Source: Burkholderia sp. OK233 (GTDB taxonomy: Bacteria; Pseudomonadota; Gammaproteobacteria; Burkholderiales; Burkholderiaceae). From it: 64,000 bases of DNA. Below are positions 11,402 through 22,163 of this stretch, piece by piece. The position numbers and the translations under genes are program-made. The first letter of the stretch is position 1. Every line of letters begins with the position of its first letter. Below the pieces are notes generated by a model. It searched no databases and was not told where the DNA came from. It was given only the letters and a program-made list of their open reading frames with translations. The stretch covers positions 868,001 to 932,000 of the forward strand of contig NZ_OCSR01000001.1 in assembly GCF_900230185.1 (NCBI RefSeq). The letters run 5' to 3'.

Positions 11402-12739
11402 TTAGCCTTTATCCGCGTAAGGGTTCGTCGATGATCTGAACTCTATTCGCAATGGAGTCCCAATCAGCTTGAAAGTTTCCCTGAAGCGGTTTTCGAGGTA
11501 GCGTTTGTACGTTTCGGTGATCGCATCGAGCGCGTTACCGTGAATCACGATGATCGGCGGATTCTGTCCGCCCTGGTGCGCGTAACGCAATTTCGGACGC
11601 ACCGGACCGCGTCGGCGCGGTTGCTGGAATTCCACAGCATCGATCAACGCACGCGTCAACTTCGGCGTCGGCAGCTTGGCCATGGCCGCGGCGTAGGCGT
11701 CGTCGACCGAGCGCATCAGCGGGCCGATTCCGGTTTTTTCCGCGGCGGAAATGAAGTGGAATTTGGCGAAGTCGAGAAATTTTAGTTTGCGCTCGATGTC
11801 TGCCTTAGTGCGCTCGCGCACATGCGAATCGAGCCCGTCCCATTTGTTCACGCCCACCACCAGCGCGCGGCCCTGCTCCACCACGAAACCGGCAATGTGC
11901 GCGTCCTGTTCGGAAATATCCTGTTGTGCATCAAGCAGCAGGATCACGACGTTCGCGTCCGAAATCGATTGGAGCGTCTTCACCACCGAGAACTTCTCGA
12001 TCGCTTCGAACACCTTGCCGCGACGGCGCAAACCAGCCGTGTCGATCAGCGTGTACGGCTTGCCTTGACGCTCGAAGTCGACGTAGATCGAATCGCGCGT
12101 AGTGCCCGGCATGTCGAACGCGATCACGCGCTCTTCGCCCACCAGCGCATTGATCAAGGTCGACTTGCCGACGTTCGGCCGGCCGACGATCGCGATCTTC
12201 ACGCCGTGCGCCTGTTTTTCCTCGTCGCTCTCTTCCGGTTGCCCGGCGTACGCGACCTCCAGCGCCTCATTGATCATTTCGGTGACACCGTCGCCGTGCG
12301 CCGAAGAAATCGCGCGCGGGTCGCCGAGACCGAGTTCGTAGAAATCGGCGGCCACCGTGCTGTACTTCATCCCCTCCGCCTTGTTGACGACGAGGAAGAT
12401 CGGCCGGCCAGTCTTGCGCAGGTAGTCGGCAATCGTCTTGTCCTGCGGCGCGAGACCGTTGCGGCCGTCGACGATGAACACGACGACGTCCGATTCCTCG
12501 ACCGCCTGGCGGGTTTGACGCGCCATCTCGTGCAGGATGCCGTCTTTCGCGACCGGCTCGAAGCCGCCGGTATCGACGACCAGATACGGCCGGTCGCCGG
12601 CGCGCCCCTCGCCGTAATGGCGATCGCGGGTGAGACCGGGCAGGTCGGCAACCAGCGCATCACGCGTGCGCGTGAGACGGTTGAATAGCGTGGATTTCCC
12701 CACATTGGGGCGCCCAACCAGGGCAATAACGGGTTTCAT
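11402..12739 (-). CDS. der: Der/EngA ribosome-assembly GTPase
   Basis: Der is an essential double GTPase for 50S subunit maturation. The 445-residue protein has two G domains, each with GRPNVGKS (9-16 and 186-193), and a C-terminal KH-like domain. An acidic linker (about 167-178) joins the G domains. It follows bamB as in enterics, but a terminator at 13107-13140 and a 436-bp gap suggest its own promoter. hfq follows after 153 bp. Confidence 0.97.
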   Translation of the reverse strand: MKPVIALVGRPNVGKSTLFNRLTRTRDALVADLPGLTRDRHYGEGRAGDRPYLVVDTGGFEPVAKDGILHEMARQTRQAVEESDVVVFIVDGRNGLAPQDKTIADYLRKTGRPIFLVVNKAEGMKYSTVAADFYELGLGDPRAISSAHGDGVTEMINEALEVAYAGQPEESDEEKQAHGVKIAIVGRPNVGKSTLINALVGEERVIAFDMPGTTRDSIYVDFERQGKPYTLIDTAGLRRRGKVFEAIEKFSVVKTLQSISDANVVILLLDAQQDISEQDAHIAGFVVEQGRALVVGVNKWDGLDSHVRERTKADIERKLKFLDFAKFHFISAAEKTGIGPLMRSVDDAYAAAMAKLPTPKLTRALIDAVEFQQPRRRGPVRPKLRYAHQGGQNPPIIVIHGNALDAITETYKRYLENRFRETFKLIGTPLRIEFRSSTNPYADKG

Positions 12740-13175
12740 CAGATGTTGTTCACGGTGAAACGCGGGATCGAAATCGACGGTCCGCGTAGCGACGCCATGC
12801 GGCCGCTACACGGCAGCCTTTGACGAAAATTATCACGAATTCGGCCAGCCCCGGATGTGCTGTCAATATGCGCACCCGGGCGGACGGGGGTTTGGCTGTA
12901 TGGGGCGGCGCCAATGGGCCGCCAGCTTCAGTCTTTCTTGCTCAACGGCTCACACGCCGGTTCGATACGATTCTCTGCGGTATCGACCAGGATGCCGTCG
13001 AAGGTGGCGCCGCAAGCAGCCACCGATGGCCACATGGGCCGTTTCTGATCCGACTTGCCGGACCAGCCAGTCCGGCGGAATATTTCTGATTGCTCAGCTA
13101 TACAACAAAAACGCGTGCGGCCGGCGAAGCCGGCCTGCACGCTTGACGACGCCTGACTGCCAATAGCCTGCGCGA
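12740..13175. other. long intergenic region between bamB and der
   Basis: Apart from the bamB terminator (13107-13140) I see no gene here. Short open frames on both strands lack Shine-Dalgarno sites and recognisable domains. On the minus strand a TTGACA (12861-12866) and a GATAAT (12829-12834) are present, but 26 bp apart, too far for a standard sigma-70 pair. The der promoter is expected here. Confidence 0.4.
13107..13140 (-). terminator. rho-independent terminator after bamB
   Basis: The stem GTGCGGCCGGC / GCCGGCCTGCAC (one bulged base, GAA loop; 13115-13140) is followed on the minus strand by five T (complement of A 13107-13111). It lies 36 bp past the bamB stop. Confidence 0.82.
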
Positions 13176-14321
13176 TCAGCGCGGGCGGTAGCCGTACAGG
13201 TCGCCGTCGTGCGTCAGCACGACCAGCGTTTCGCCGGCCAGCACCGGCGCTGCGGTAATCGGGCTGCCGTCGGTCTTCACACGGGCCACGAGCGTGCCGT
13301 CATCGCGCGACAGGAAGTGCACGTAACCCTGATAGTCGCCCAGCACGGCGGCATGACCCAGTATGAACGGGACGCTGAGCTCGCGATTCTTCAGCTTGTC
13401 GTTCTTCCACAGCTGCGCGCCGTTACTGACGTCGAACGCCGACACCACCGACCAGTCGTCGGCCGCCACCACAGCGCGGTCATCCTGCGCGAGACCGCTC
13501 GTGCTCGAAAACGCCTTTTCCCACACCGCGCGGCCCGAGTTCGCATCGAAGCAGCCAATCTGACCCTGGAACGTCACCGCGCAGGTTTCCGAACCAAGCA
13601 GCGTGGGCGGGCCTGTCACGTCATTGATGCGCTCCACTTCCGTCACGCCTTTCGGATACGACACCGGGGTCTGCCAGTAGTTGTCGCCGGTTTGAAGGTT
13701 GATCGCGGCGAACGCGCCGCCCGGGAAGCCGGCCAGCACCGCCGCGTCGCCCGCGAACGTCATGCCCGAGGAAACGCGCAGGTTGAGCGGCACCGCGCGG
13801 TTGCGATAATTCCACTTCTGCTCGCCAGTTTGCGCATTGAACGCGACGATCTGACCGTCGACCGTGCGCACCACCACGAGGCCGTTGCCGACCAGCGGCG
13901 GCGAGATGATTTCGCCAGGCGCCTTGGCGGTCCACAATTGTTTGCCGTCCGCGCCGAGCACGTAGACATCGCCCTTCAGGCCGCCGACCGCCGTGAGCGT
14001 GCCGTCGCTGCCGACACCTGCCGACAGATCGTCATGCAGCTTGACGCGCCAGATGTCCTTGCCGGTTTGCGCGTCGATCTTCGCAACCGAGCCGTTCGCG
14101 CCCGCCGCGTACACCGCGTTGCCGACCGCGACCGGCGAGAACAGGTAATGACCCGCCTTGCCGACGCTTGTCTTCCACGCCTGCTGCACGTCGAGCACGG
14201 GTTTGAACTCGGTGAGCGGCGTCGGCTCGCGGCGCTCGTCTTTCGTGGATGAGCAAGCCGCCATGGTGAGGACGGTCATCGCACAGGCAACGGGCACAGC
14301 GTAACGTTTCAGCAGATTCAT
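13176..14321 (-). CDS. bamB: BamB, outer-membrane assembly lipoprotein
   Basis: BamB is a beta-propeller lipoprotein of the BAM complex that inserts outer-membrane proteins. The 381-residue product has a lipoprotein signal ending LTMAAC (lipidated Cys23) and repeated PQQ-like blades, for example YAAGANGSVAKIDAQTGK and NGLVVVRTVDGQIVAFNAQ. The start MNLLKRYAVP is preferred over an ATG at 14336 because it gives a standard signal peptide. It sits last in a run with rodZ, ispG, hisS and the YfgM-like gene, and a terminator follows. Confidence 0.94.
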   Translation of the reverse strand: MNLLKRYAVPVACAMTVLTMAACSSTKDERREPTPLTEFKPVLDVQQAWKTSVGKAGHYLFSPVAVGNAVYAAGANGSVAKIDAQTGKDIWRVKLHDDLSAGVGSDGTLTAVGGLKGDVYVLGADGKQLWTAKAPGEIISPPLVGNGLVVVRTVDGQIVAFNAQTGEQKWNYRNRAVPLNLRVSSGMTFAGDAAVLAGFPGGAFAAINLQTGDNYWQTPVSYPKGVTEVERINDVTGPPTLLGSETCAVTFQGQIGCFDANSGRAVWEKAFSSTSGLAQDDRAVVAADDWSVVSAFDVSNGAQLWKNDKLKNRELSVPFILGHAAVLGDYQGYVHFLSRDDGTLVARVKTDGSPITAAPVLAGETLVVLTHDGDLYGYRPR

Positions 14322-14396
14322 CGGTGGACGAAGCATTCAGGAAATGAGTTAAAGGAGACCTGTTGGTCGTGTCATACGGCGCGCTGCATGCGGCGA

Positions 14397-15026
14397 TTAG
14401 CCGCCCAGCGCGTCCAGCTTGAACTGAATCAACTGGCGAGCCGAGCTATCGTTTTTCGACAGCGAGTCGAGGGCGAGCTTGTAGGCCGCGCGCGCATCGT
14501 CACGCTTGCCTTGAGCGGCGAGCAGATCACCGCGGCCGTCCGCCACAATGCCCTTGAACGCATCGGACTCCGGTTCGGCGAGCAGTGCGAGACCCTGGTC
14601 GTAAGCCTTGTCGTCGAGCAGCAGCGAAGCCAGACGGAGCTTGGCGATCTGCTTGAACTCGTCGTCTTTTGCGTGATCGATGGTCCATTGCAACTGGGCC
14701 TTCGCGGCAGCTTCGTCACCCGCGGCGTACAGCGCCTTGGCGGCGCCCAGCGCGGTCATCTGCGCATACGCGGTGCGGCTGAACTTGTCTTCCATATCGG
14801 TGGCAACGCGCGTGATCTTCGCCTTGTCGCCCGATGCCACAGCTTGCTGCACCTGGTCGTACAGCACCGCGGCTTCCGCGGCCTGGCGCCGTTGCCAGAA
14901 ATTCCAGCCGTTCCAGCCCGCTGCGGCAACCAATGCCACCAGCACGATCCACGTGGTTGCATTGCCCCACTGCGTCCACCATGCCTTCAGACTTTCAATC
15001 GATTCTTGTTCGTCGTGGTAACTCAT
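14397..15026 (-). CDS. yfgM: YfgM-like tetratricopeptide membrane protein
   Basis: A 209-residue protein with a short cytosolic N-terminus (MSYHDEQESIESLKAWW), one membrane helix (about 24-43) and a periplasmic region of helical TPR-like repeats rich in Ala/Lys/Asp. This is the YfgM/ancillary SecYEG translocon family (TPR_21). E. coli YfgM works with PpiD near the translocon; the same role here is inferred. It sits between hisS (66 bp) and bamB (75 bp), as in E. coli. Confidence 0.88.
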   Translation of the reverse strand: MSYHDEQESIESLKAWWTQWGNATTWIVLVALVAAAGWNGWNFWQRRQAAEAAVLYDQVQQAVASGDKAKITRVATDMEDKFSRTAYAQMTALGAAKALYAAGDEAAAKAQLQWTIDHAKDDEFKQIAKLRLASLLLDDKAYDQGLALLAEPESDAFKGIVADGRGDLLAAQGKRDDARAAYKLALDSLSKNDSSARQLIQFKLDALGG

Positions 15027-15092
15027 CGCCCGGCGATTTCCTCTTTCTTGATACGTGTGCGTGTCGAGCCAAGGGGCCCGACGACATCGCGA

Positions 15093-16433
15093 TCAGTCGT
15101 CGCCGTCTTCGGCGGTTGCAACCATCGCATTGATTAGAAATTCGGTCAAGTCTTCGGCGGGCACGTTATGTTGCTCGTTTTTACCGCCGTTAGAATTTGT
15201 ATCACGGAGCGGTTTGACGCCGACCGTGCCGTTCGCAATCTCGTCTTCGCCGAGGACCACCGCGAATGCCGCGCCGCTCGCGTCAGCACGCTTCATTTGC
15301 GACTTGAAGCTCGCCGACTGACCGTCCGCGCTGCAATGCAGAATCACGTCGAGACCCGTGTCGCGCAAACGCTCGGCGATGATAAAGGCCTGTTCGCGCG
15401 CCGCGTCGCCCTGATGGACCACGTATACGTCGCAACCTTCGTCTTCCGGCACGAGTTGCTCTTCTTTCAGCAATTCGAGGATACGCTCGACACCCATGGC
15501 CCAGCCGCATGCGCCCGTCGGCTTACCGCCAAGCTGTTCGATCAGCGGATCGTAGCGGCCGCCGGCCGCCACCGTGCCTTGCGCGCCAAGCTTGTCGGTC
15601 ACCCACTCGAACACGGTCAGATTGTAATAATCGAGACCGCGCACGAGACGCGGATTGATCGTGAACGGAATGTTGTTCGCCTTCAGAATGCGCTGCAGGC
15701 CTTCGAAATGCGCGCGCGATTCTTCGCCGAGAAAATCGATCAGCTTGGGCGCGTTCTCCGCGACTTCCTGCATTGCCGGATTTTTCGTGTCGAGCACGCG
15801 CAGCGGGTTCGTGTACAGACGGCGCTTCGCCTCTTCGTCGAGCACGTCCATGTGCTTTTCGAGGTACGCGATCAACTCGACGCGATGCGCCGCGCGCTCT
15901 TCCACGAGACCCAGCGAATTAAGCTCGAGCTTGATGCCCATCAAGCCGAGGTCGTCCCACAGACGCTGGCACATCATGATGATTTCAGCGTCGGCGTCCG
16001 GACCGGCAAAGCCCAGCGCTTCCACGCCGACCTGATGGAACTGGCGATAACGGCCGCGCTGCGGACGCTCATGACGGAACATCGGGCCGATATACCACAG
16101 GCGCTTCGGACCGTCGTACAGCATGTTGTGCTCGATCGTCGCACGCACCACTGCTGCCGTGTTTTCCGGGCGCATCGTCAGATTTTCGCCGTTCAACGCG
16201 TCGGTAAAGCTGTACATCTCTTTCTCGACGATGTCGGTCACCTCACCGATACCGCGCTTGAACAACTGCGTATGTTCGATGATCGGCGTACGAATATTCT
16301 GGTATCCGTACGAGCGCAGCATCGACTTGACGGTCGCTTCAAAAAATTCCCACAGCCCGGCTTCCTGCGGAAGGATGTCATTCATGCCCTTCACACCGGA
16401 CAACTTTTCGAGCTTTTTCTTCTGTTCAGTCAT
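15093..16433 (-). CDS. hisS: histidyl-tRNA synthetase
   Basis: A 446-residue class II synthetase charging tRNA-His. Motif 2 lies at 118-136 ([16 protein letters not shown]), the histidine-specific LVRGLDYYN at 263-271, and motif 3 includes [12 protein letters not shown]. The C-terminal anticodon-binding domain follows. Compared with E. coli HisS there is a short C-terminal extension after the anticodon domain. It is 20 bp downstream of ispG. The catalytic motifs separate it from hisZ in the same window. Confidence 0.97.
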   Translation of the reverse strand: MTEQKKKLEKLSGVKGMNDILPQEAGLWEFFEATVKSMLRSYGYQNIRTPIIEHTQLFKRGIGEVTDIVEKEMYSFTDALNGENLTMRPENTAAVVRATIEHNMLYDGPKRLWYIGPMFRHERPQRGRYRQFHQVGVEALGFAGPDADAEIIMMCQRLWDDLGLMGIKLELNSLGLVEERAAHRVELIAYLEKHMDVLDEEAKRRLYTNPLRVLDTKNPAMQEVAENAPKLIDFLGEESRAHFEGLQRILKANNIPFTINPRLVRGLDYYNLTVFEWVTDKLGAQGTVAAGGRYDPLIEQLGGKPTGACGWAMGVERILELLKEEQLVPEDEGCDVYVVHQGDAAREQAFIIAERLRDTGLDVILHCSADGQSASFKSQMKRADASGAAFAVVLGEDEIANGTVGVKPLRDTNSNGGKNEQHNVPAEDLTEFLINAMVATAEDGDD

Positions 16434-16453
16434 CTGTCTTCGATCGGCGGTAT

Positions 16454-17758
16454 TTAGTTGAGTGCTTCGGCGCGGCCATAGCGGCGCTCGACGTAGTCAC
16501 TCACGATTTGCTGGAATTCTTGCGCGATGTTGTCACCGCGCAGCGTCTTGACCTTCTCGCCGTCGATGAACACCGGCGCGGCCGGATTTTCGCCCGATCC
16601 CGGCAAGCTGATGCCGATATTCGCCTGCTTCGATTCGCCCGGACCATTGACGATGCAGCCCATCACCGCGACGTGCATCTTCTCGACACCAGGATACTGA
16701 TCGCGCCACACCGGCATCTGCGTGCGCAGATAGGTCTGGATTTGCGACGCCAGCTCCTGGAACAGCGTGCTGGTGGTACGGCCGCAACCCGGGCACGCGA
16801 TCACCATTGGCGTGAACGAACGCAGACCCATGGTCTGCAGAATTTCCTGGCCGACGATCACTTCACCCGTGCGCGGGCCACCCGGTTCCGGCGTCAGCGA
16901 GATACGGATCGTGTCGCCGATGCCTTGCTGCAGCAACACCGACAACGCAGCGGTCGACGCCACAATGCCCTTCGACCCCATGCCCGCTTCGGTCAGACCC
17001 AGATGCAGCGCGAAGTCGCAACGGCGCGCGAGTTCACGATACACCGCGATCAGATCCTGCACGCCACTGACCTTGCACGACAGAATGATCTTGTTGCGCG
17101 GCAGGCCGATTTCGACCGCGCGCTCCGCCGAGCCAATCGCCGACTGGATCAGCGCTTCGTACATCACGCTTTGCGCTTCCCACGGTGTGGAACGCGCGGC
17201 GTTTTCGTCCATCATCTTCGCGAGCAGGTCCTGGTCAAGGCTGCCCCAGTTGACGCCGATCCGCACCGGCTTGTCGTACTTCACCGCCGCTTCGATCATT
17301 TGGGCGAACTGCGTGTCGCGCTTCGCGCCGTGGCCCACATTGCCCGGGTTGATCCGGTACTTCGACAACGACTCCGCGCACGCGGGGTAATCGCGCAGCA
17401 GCAAATGGCCGTTGTAATGAAAATCGCCGACCAGCGGCACCGACACGCCCATGCGGTCGAGCTGCTCGCGAACAGCCGGCACGGCCGCCGCCGCTTCCGG
17501 CGTGTTGACCGTAATACGCACCAGCTCCGAACCGGCTTGCGCCAGTTCCTTGATCTGGATCGCCGTGCCGATCGCGTCCGCGGTGTCGGTGTTGGTCATC
17601 GACTGGACGCGCACAGGCGCATCGCCACCGATGGTGACGAGCTGGCCGCCCCAACGGACATCGACCGCGTGCGACTTGCGCCGTGCGGCGTGACCGCCGA
17701 ACACCGGCTCGTTTGAAACGATCTTGCTACTGGATTGGGATTGAGCTTCGGATTGCAT
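16454..17758 (-). CDS. ispG: 4-hydroxy-3-methylbut-2-enyl-diphosphate synthase
   Basis: IspG is the [4Fe-4S] enzyme of the MEP isoprenoid pathway that converts MEcPP to HMBPP. In the 434-residue form starting MQSEAQSQ the cluster cysteines are Cys322, Cys325 (ACPGCGR) and Cys368 ([13 protein letters not shown]). An ATG at 17770 would add MGFS. The Fe-S cluster links it functionally to the isc operon in this window. It lies 98 bp after rodZ. Confidence 0.95.
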   Translation of the reverse strand: MQSEAQSQSSSKIVSNEPVFGGHAARRKSHAVDVRWGGQLVTIGGDAPVRVQSMTNTDTADAIGTAIQIKELAQAGSELVRITVNTPEAAAAVPAVREQLDRMGVSVPLVGDFHYNGHLLLRDYPACAESLSKYRINPGNVGHGAKRDTQFAQMIEAAVKYDKPVRIGVNWGSLDQDLLAKMMDENAARSTPWEAQSVMYEALIQSAIGSAERAVEIGLPRNKIILSCKVSGVQDLIAVYRELARRCDFALHLGLTEAGMGSKGIVASTAALSVLLQQGIGDTIRISLTPEPGGPRTGEVIVGQEILQTMGLRSFTPMVIACPGCGRTTSTLFQELASQIQTYLRTQMPVWRDQYPGVEKMHVAVMGCIVNGPGESKQANIGISLPGSGENPAAPVFIDGEKVKTLRGDNIAQEFQQIVSDYVERRYGRAEALN

Positions 17759-17856
17759 CGAAAAACCCATTTACGCCGCATGCGCCACACAAAAGACGTA
17801 GCGCCTGAATTGAAAAAGCGCCGCGAACCGGTTGGCCGCGACGCATACCGTATCTA

Positions 17857-18987
17857 TCAAGGCAACGCGAAGCGCGCCACGTTGCCCTTGGCTGCCGAAT
17901 ATTTCGACGGATCGACTGGCTGACCATCGAGCGTAAGCGACTCGAGACCCGCCTTGTTGCCGACCGTAACCTTGAAAGGAGCCGCGCCCGTCACTTCCTT
18001 CGTATCGCCTGCGTGCACGAGGCCGGAGAACACTTCCTTGCCGTCCTTGCCACGCACGCTGAACCAACTGTCCTGCGTCACGCGCAACGCGATGATCGCC
18101 TCACCCACGCCCGGCGCCGCCGTATCCGCTGCGGCCGGTGCACCTATCGCTGCGACCACCGGCGCGCTCGCGCCTTGCGCCGCCGCCTGAACCTGCGAAC
18201 CGGCCTTCGGCGCGACTGCTGCTGCCGTGACCGCCGGAGCGGGAGACGGCGCCGCACCGGTCGCCAGCGGCGCGGGCATCGGCGTAGCCGACGCTGCGTT
18301 ATCCACCGCAGCCTGCGCTTCCGGGGCCGAAGCCGCGCCTTCCGCGGTTGCCTCGGAACCTGCCGGCTGACCCTGCGCCACCGCGCCCGATGCGCCGGTC
18401 GCGCCACCCGCGGCGCCGTTAGCGCTCGCCTTCAATCGTGCGAGCCACGCCGACGAATCGCCGCCATTGGTATGCCACATGCCGAGCGCGATCACCGCGA
18501 CGATCACTGCTGCAATGCCCCACAGCCACGAGCGGCTCTTTTGCCCACTACCGCCGAGCGACAGCGATACGCGGCCGCGCGGCAAATCCTTGCCCGACGA
18601 CGCCGGCATCGACAGATCCGGCGCGGGCACACCCTTCTCGCGGCGCAAAGCCTGCGTGAACGGCGTGGGATCGGCGCCGAGCATCTTCGCATAGCTGCGC
18701 ACCACGCCGAGCGCAAAGGTCGTGTCCGGCAAATGGCTGATGTCACCCGATTCGAGCGCACGCAGCTTGGTGACGGAGACCTTCAGGCGCGCCGACACGT
18801 CATCGATCGTCCAGCCCTTCAATTCACGCAATTGGGTCAAGCGCGCGCCAACTGCCGCAAGGGAATCAAAACTCGCCGGGCCCGGCTGCACAACAGGCTG
18901 CACCACCGCCCGGGCGACTGGCGCCGGATGGCCTTCGTTTGTGTCTGTGTCCTGCGGCTGCGGCTGCGGGTGCTGCGGCTCACTCAT
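17857..18987 (-). CDS. rodZ: RodZ-like cytoskeletal membrane protein
   Basis: A 376-residue protein. An N-terminal helix-turn-helix domain of the RodZ type (about 44-110) is followed by a linker, one membrane helix (about 153-171), a long Ala/Pro/Gly-rich periplasmic linker (about 180-295) and a C-terminal DUF4115 beta domain (about 298-376). RodZ binds MreB and guides cell elongation. The position upstream of ispG-hisS matches enterics. The disordered N-terminal 40 residues rich in Pro/Gln are an extra feature. Confidence 0.9.
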   Translation of the reverse strand: MSEPQHPQPQPQDTDTNEGHPAPVARAVVQPVVQPGPASFDSLAAVGARLTQLRELKGWTIDDVSARLKVSVTKLRALESGDISHLPDTTFALGVVRSYAKMLGADPTPFTQALRREKGVPAPDLSMPASSGKDLPRGRVSLSLGGSGQKSRSWLWGIAAVIVAVIALGMWHTNGGDSSAWLARLKASANGAAGGATGASGAVAQGQPAGSEATAEGAASAPEAQAAVDNAASATPMPAPLATGAAPSPAPAVTAAAVAPKAGSQVQAAAQGASAPVVAAIGAPAAADTAAPGVGEAIIALRVTQDSWFSVRGKDGKEVFSGLVHAGDTKEVTGAAPFKVTVGNKAGLESLTLDGQPVDPSKYSAAKGNVARFALP

Positions 18988-19204
18988 CCCAAATCCTTTC
19001 GCGTCGATTCTTTTTCACTTGTGCAACCCGGACGGGCCAAAGCCTCACGCCCGAATCGCAGACCGTTTATAACAAAATGCGCGGCCTTGTGTGCCGCTTC
19101 CGATCGCTTCTGCAAACTTTCTTTTCAATCGCGGATGGCGTGAAGCGCTTTCGCGCGCCCGGATAGCTTTCCTCCGAACGCTCGCGCCCCACTATCTCGC
19201 GCGA

Positions 19205-20356
19205 TTACACGGCGCGCACCTCGATAATCTTCGCCGCCTTCCCGGTGCGCTCAGCGAGGCGCGTGCGGTCTTTCACCGCACCGGCCAACTGACCGCAGGC
19301 AGCGTCGATATCATCGCCGCGTGTTTTACGCACTGTGGTGACGACGCCCGCGTCCATCAACACTTGTGCAAACCGCTTGATCTGTTCCGGCTTCGAGCGG
19401 ATGAGGCCCGACTCAGGGAACGGATTGAACGGAATCAGGTTGAACTTGCATGGCACGTCGCGCGTCACCGCCAGCAATTCGCGCGCTTGCGCTTCGCTGT
19501 CGTTCACGCCGTCGAGCATGCAATATTCGAACGTAATGAAATCGCGCGGCGCGACTTTCAGATAGCGCTGGCAGGCAGCCATCAATTCGCGCAGCGGATA
19601 CTTCTTGTTCAGCGGCACCAGCATGTCGCGCAGCGGGTCGCTTGGTGCGTGCAGCGATACCGCGAGCGCCACCGGCAGATCCGCGCCAAGCCGGTCCATC
19701 ATCGGCACGACGCCCGAGGTGGACAGCGTGACGCGGCGGCGCGACAGGCCGTACGCGTTATCGTCCAGCATCAGGCGCATGGCGGGCACCACTGCGTCGT
19801 AATTGAGCAGCGGCTCGCCCATACCCATCATCACCACGTTCGTGACGACGCGCTCGCCTTTACCGTCACCGCCCGTGGCGCGCCCGCCGTCCGTGCCGCG
19901 CGTCGCGCGCAGCGCGAACTCGGCCATACGCAGCTGGCCGATGATTTCGCCGGTGGTGAGATTGCGGGAGAAACCCTGTTTGCCGGTCGAACAGAAACGG
20001 CAGTTAACCGCGCACCCGGCCTGCGACGACACGCACAGCGTGCCCCGCGTTTCTTCGGGAATGTATACGGTTTCAACCGCGTTGCTGTTGCCGACGTCGA
20101 TCAGCCACTTGCGTGTGCCGTCGGTCGAAATATTGTCGCTGACGATGCCGGGCATCGTGATCGTTGCGCGCCCTTTGAGCTTTTCGCGCAAGGACTTCGC
20201 CAGATCGGTCATGCCGTCGAAGTCAGCAGCGTTGTACTGGTGGATCCAGCGCTGCAATTGCTTGGCGCGAAACGGCTTCTCGCCAAGGCTGTCGCAGTAA
20301 GCGACAAGCCCTTGGGCGTCGAGGTCGAGAAGGTTGACGGTGGGACTGCTCGTCAT
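19205..20356 (-). CDS. rlmN: dual-specificity 23S rRNA/tRNA m2A methyltransferase RlmN
   Basis: A radical SAM enzyme that methylates C2 of A2503 in 23S rRNA and A37 in some tRNAs. The radical SAM cysteines are CAVNCRFC (115, 119, 122 in the 383-residue form), and the conserved C-terminal Cys lies in [11 protein letters not shown]. The start at 20356 ([12 protein letters not shown]) has AGGA 7 nt upstream; a second ATG lies 15 bp further out. An insertion of about 14 Gly/Thr/Arg-rich residues follows [12 protein letters not shown]. pilW, usually next to rlmN in enterics, is missing here. Confidence 0.95.
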   Translation of the reverse strand: MTSSPTVNLLDLDAQGLVAYCDSLGEKPFRAKQLQRWIHQYNAADFDGMTDLAKSLREKLKGRATITMPGIVSDNISTDGTRKWLIDVGNSNAVETVYIPEETRGTLCVSSQAGCAVNCRFCSTGKQGFSRNLTTGEIIGQLRMAEFALRATRGTDGGRATGGDGKGERVVTNVVMMGMGEPLLNYDAVVPAMRLMLDDNAYGLSRRRVTLSTSGVVPMMDRLGADLPVALAVSLHAPSDPLRDMLVPLNKKYPLRELMAACQRYLKVAPRDFITFEYCMLDGVNDSEAQARELLAVTRDVPCKFNLIPFNPFPESGLIRSKPEQIKRFAQVLMDAGVVTTVRKTRGDDIDAACGQLAGAVKDRTRLAERTGKAAKIIEVRAV

Positions 20357-20386
20357 ATCGAATCCTGCCATTTCAGTGCGAGACTA

Positions 20387-20412
20387 CGTTCATGCAACAA
20401 GCTGCATGAACG
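20387..20412. promoter_or_regulatory. perfect 10-bp inverted repeat in the rlmN leader
   Basis: CGTTCATGCA (20387-20396) and TGCATGAACG (20403-20412) are exact reverse complements separated by ACAAGC. The repeat lies 30 bp upstream of the rlmN start and has no flanking T run. It is more likely an operator or a leader hairpin than a terminator. The function is not known. Confidence 0.55.
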
Positions 20413-20560
20413 CAATGCCGTTCGCGCCCATTCCTGCTGCTTTACCTTACTACTTTGCCGGGCTGTTCGTGCGGATTCGTGCGACAAATCCAACGGCAGC
20501 GCACGAATCGCAGATGGCGCCTTTTACAATTCAAACGCGCTCAAACGCACCCAAACCCGC

Positions 20561-20986
20561 TTAACGCGAGTAGACGTTCACTTGCGGGAAGAAGAACGCG
20601 ATTTCGACTGCAGCCGTTTCAGCGGCGTCCGAACCGTGCACCGCGTTAGCGTCGATGCTGTCGGCGAAGTCGGCGCGGATCGTGCCCTTTTCTGCCTTCT
20701 TCGGGTCCGTTGCACCCATCAGGTCGCGGTGCTTCAGAATCGCGTTTTCGCCTTCCAGCGCTTGCACGACCACCGGGCCCGAGATCATGAAGTCGACCAG
20801 GTCCTTGAAGAACGGGCGTGCAGCGTGCACGGCGTAGAACTTCTCTGCGTCAGCGCGCGACAGGTGGACCATGCGCGAAGCCACGATCTTGAGGCCAGCG
20901 TTTTCGAAACGGCTGTAGATCTGACCGATCACGTTCTTGGCCACTGCGTCCGGCTTGATAATCGACAGGGTGCGTTCGATCGCCAT
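20561..20986 (-). CDS. ndk: nucleoside diphosphate kinase
   Basis: The 141-residue Ndk transfers the gamma phosphate between nucleoside triphosphates and diphosphates through a phosphohistidine. [11 protein letters not shown] (11-21) and the active-site His117 in [12 protein letters not shown] are intact, and the length is typical. GGAG lies upstream of the ATG. A TACAAT at 21033-21038 (minus) is a candidate -10 box. It is the first gene of the minus-strand block. Confidence 0.97.
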   Translation of the reverse strand: MAIERTLSIIKPDAVAKNVIGQIYSRFENAGLKIVASRMVHLSRADAEKFYAVHAARPFFKDLVDFMISGPVVVQALEGENAILKHRDLMGATDPKKAEKGTIRADFADSIDANAVHGSDAAETAAVEIAFFFPQVNVYSR

Positions 20987-21297
20987 AAAAACTCCAAAAA
21001 ATTAAGAGGTTACAGATTCAAATGAATCCGCTATTGTAGCATGTTCCCGTGTATGATTGCGATTGAACCCTTACAGCATTGAAAGACTCCAAGCAGGAGT
21101 TTCTGAATACTGGTAGCGTAGGTCGTGTGGACATTTTCTGGGTATTGAAACTCCCTGCCACCGCGCCAATCTTAGGGATGAACACCCTGCGACTGGCGGC
21201 AAGAATTCCGGCCGGCGCTGCACTACCTGACGCACCACCTGCTGCGCAACCCGCGGCACAACCATTACGCAACACGCTTCTGAGGTAAGGAGAGACC
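20987..21297. other. divergent intergenic region between ndk and the YccA-type gene
   Basis: This 311-bp region should contain both divergent promoters. On the ndk side there is a TACAAT (21033-21038, minus) without a good -35 partner at 17 bp. On the other side AAGGAGAG lies just before the ATG at 21298. Short frames inside have no recognisable domain and I do not call them genes. Confidence 0.4.
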
Positions 21298-21996
21298 ATG
21301 AACGATCATCCGTATAGCTTTGGCCGCAATGGCGCAGTCAGCACGGTCGAAACGCGCAACCGCGTACTACGGAACACCTACTGGCTGCTCGCGCTGTCCA
21401 TGATCCCAACGGTGCTCGGCGCCTGGGTAGGCGTCGCCACCGGTTTCTCGCTGTTCGCCGCCACGAGCCCCGGCATGAGCATGCTGGCGTTCTTCGCGAT
21501 CGCCTTCGGCTTCATGTTCGCCATCCAGAAAACGAAAGACAGCGCCATCGGCGTGTTCGTGCTGCTCGGCTTCACGTTCTTCATGGGCCTGATGCTGTCG
21601 CGCATCCTGAGCTTCGTGCTCGGTTTTTCGAACGGCCCGTCGCTGATCATGCTCGCCTTTGGTGGCACTGGTGTGATCTTCGCCTCCATGGCAACGATCG
21701 CCACGGTCAGCAAGCGTGACTTCTCGGGTCTCGGCAAGTGGCTCTTCATGGGCGTCATCGTGCTGCTGCTGGCTTCGGTCGCTAACGTATTCCTGCACCT
21801 GCCGGCGTTGATGCTGACGGTGTCGGTGCTGGCCATCGCGATCTTCTCGGCCTACATGCTGTTCGACGTCCAGCGCGTCGTGAACGGCGGTGAAACGAAC
21901 TACATCACCGCTACCCTCGCGATCTATCTGGATCTGTACAACGTGTTCGTCAACCTGCTCGCGCTGCTCGGCATCTTCGGCGGCAATCGCAACTAA
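21298..21996 (+). CDS. yccA: Bax inhibitor-1/YccA family membrane protein
   Basis: A 232-residue inner-membrane protein with about seven hydrophobic segments and a short hydrophilic N-terminus containing VETRNRVLRNTYWLLALSM. It has the UPF0005/BI-1 C-terminal pattern SAYMLFDVQRVVNGG. E. coli YccA is a substrate and modulator of FtsH; the family includes proton or calcium leak channels. A link to the HflKC genes here is only inferred. AAGGAG precedes the start and a terminator follows. Confidence 0.9.
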   Translation: MNDHPYSFGRNGAVSTVETRNRVLRNTYWLLALSMIPTVLGAWVGVATGFSLFAATSPGMSMLAFFAIAFGFMFAIQKTKDSAIGVFVLLGFTFFMGLMLSRILSFVLGFSNGPSLIMLAFGGTGVIFASMATIATVSKRDFSGLGKWLFMGVIVLLLASVANVFLHLPALMLTVSVLAIAIFSAYMLFDVQRVVNGGETNYITATLAIYLDLYNVFVNLLALLGIFGGNRN

Positions 21997-22052
21997 GTCT
22001 GACGTAACAAGGCGCGGGCGCCCGTGTGGCGCCCGATATACCGGCCTTGAAG

Positions 22053-22089
22053 AAAAAGCCCATGGCGAGCAATCGTCATGGGCTTTTTT
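22053..22089. terminator. bidirectional rho-independent terminator
   Basis: AAAAAGCCCATG (22053-22064) pairs with CATGGGCTTTTTT (22077-22089) around a 12-nt loop. A run on the left and T run on the right serve both the YccA-type gene (plus) and the metallo-beta-lactamase gene (minus). Confidence 0.88.
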
Positions 22090-22163
22090 CATTGCACTGC
22101 CGGCATGTCGACGGTGAATCGCCGGGCATGGCGATGTCAGATGCCAGGCAATCAGAGACGGGA

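Noticed and set aside
12829..12866. TTGACA and GATAAT on the minus strand upstream of der
   Set aside because: The spacing of 26 bp is too long for a normal sigma-70 promoter.
19091..21025. Long plus-strand open frame across rlmN and ndk
   Set aside because: It is the antisense shadow of two well identified genes and has no recognisable domain.
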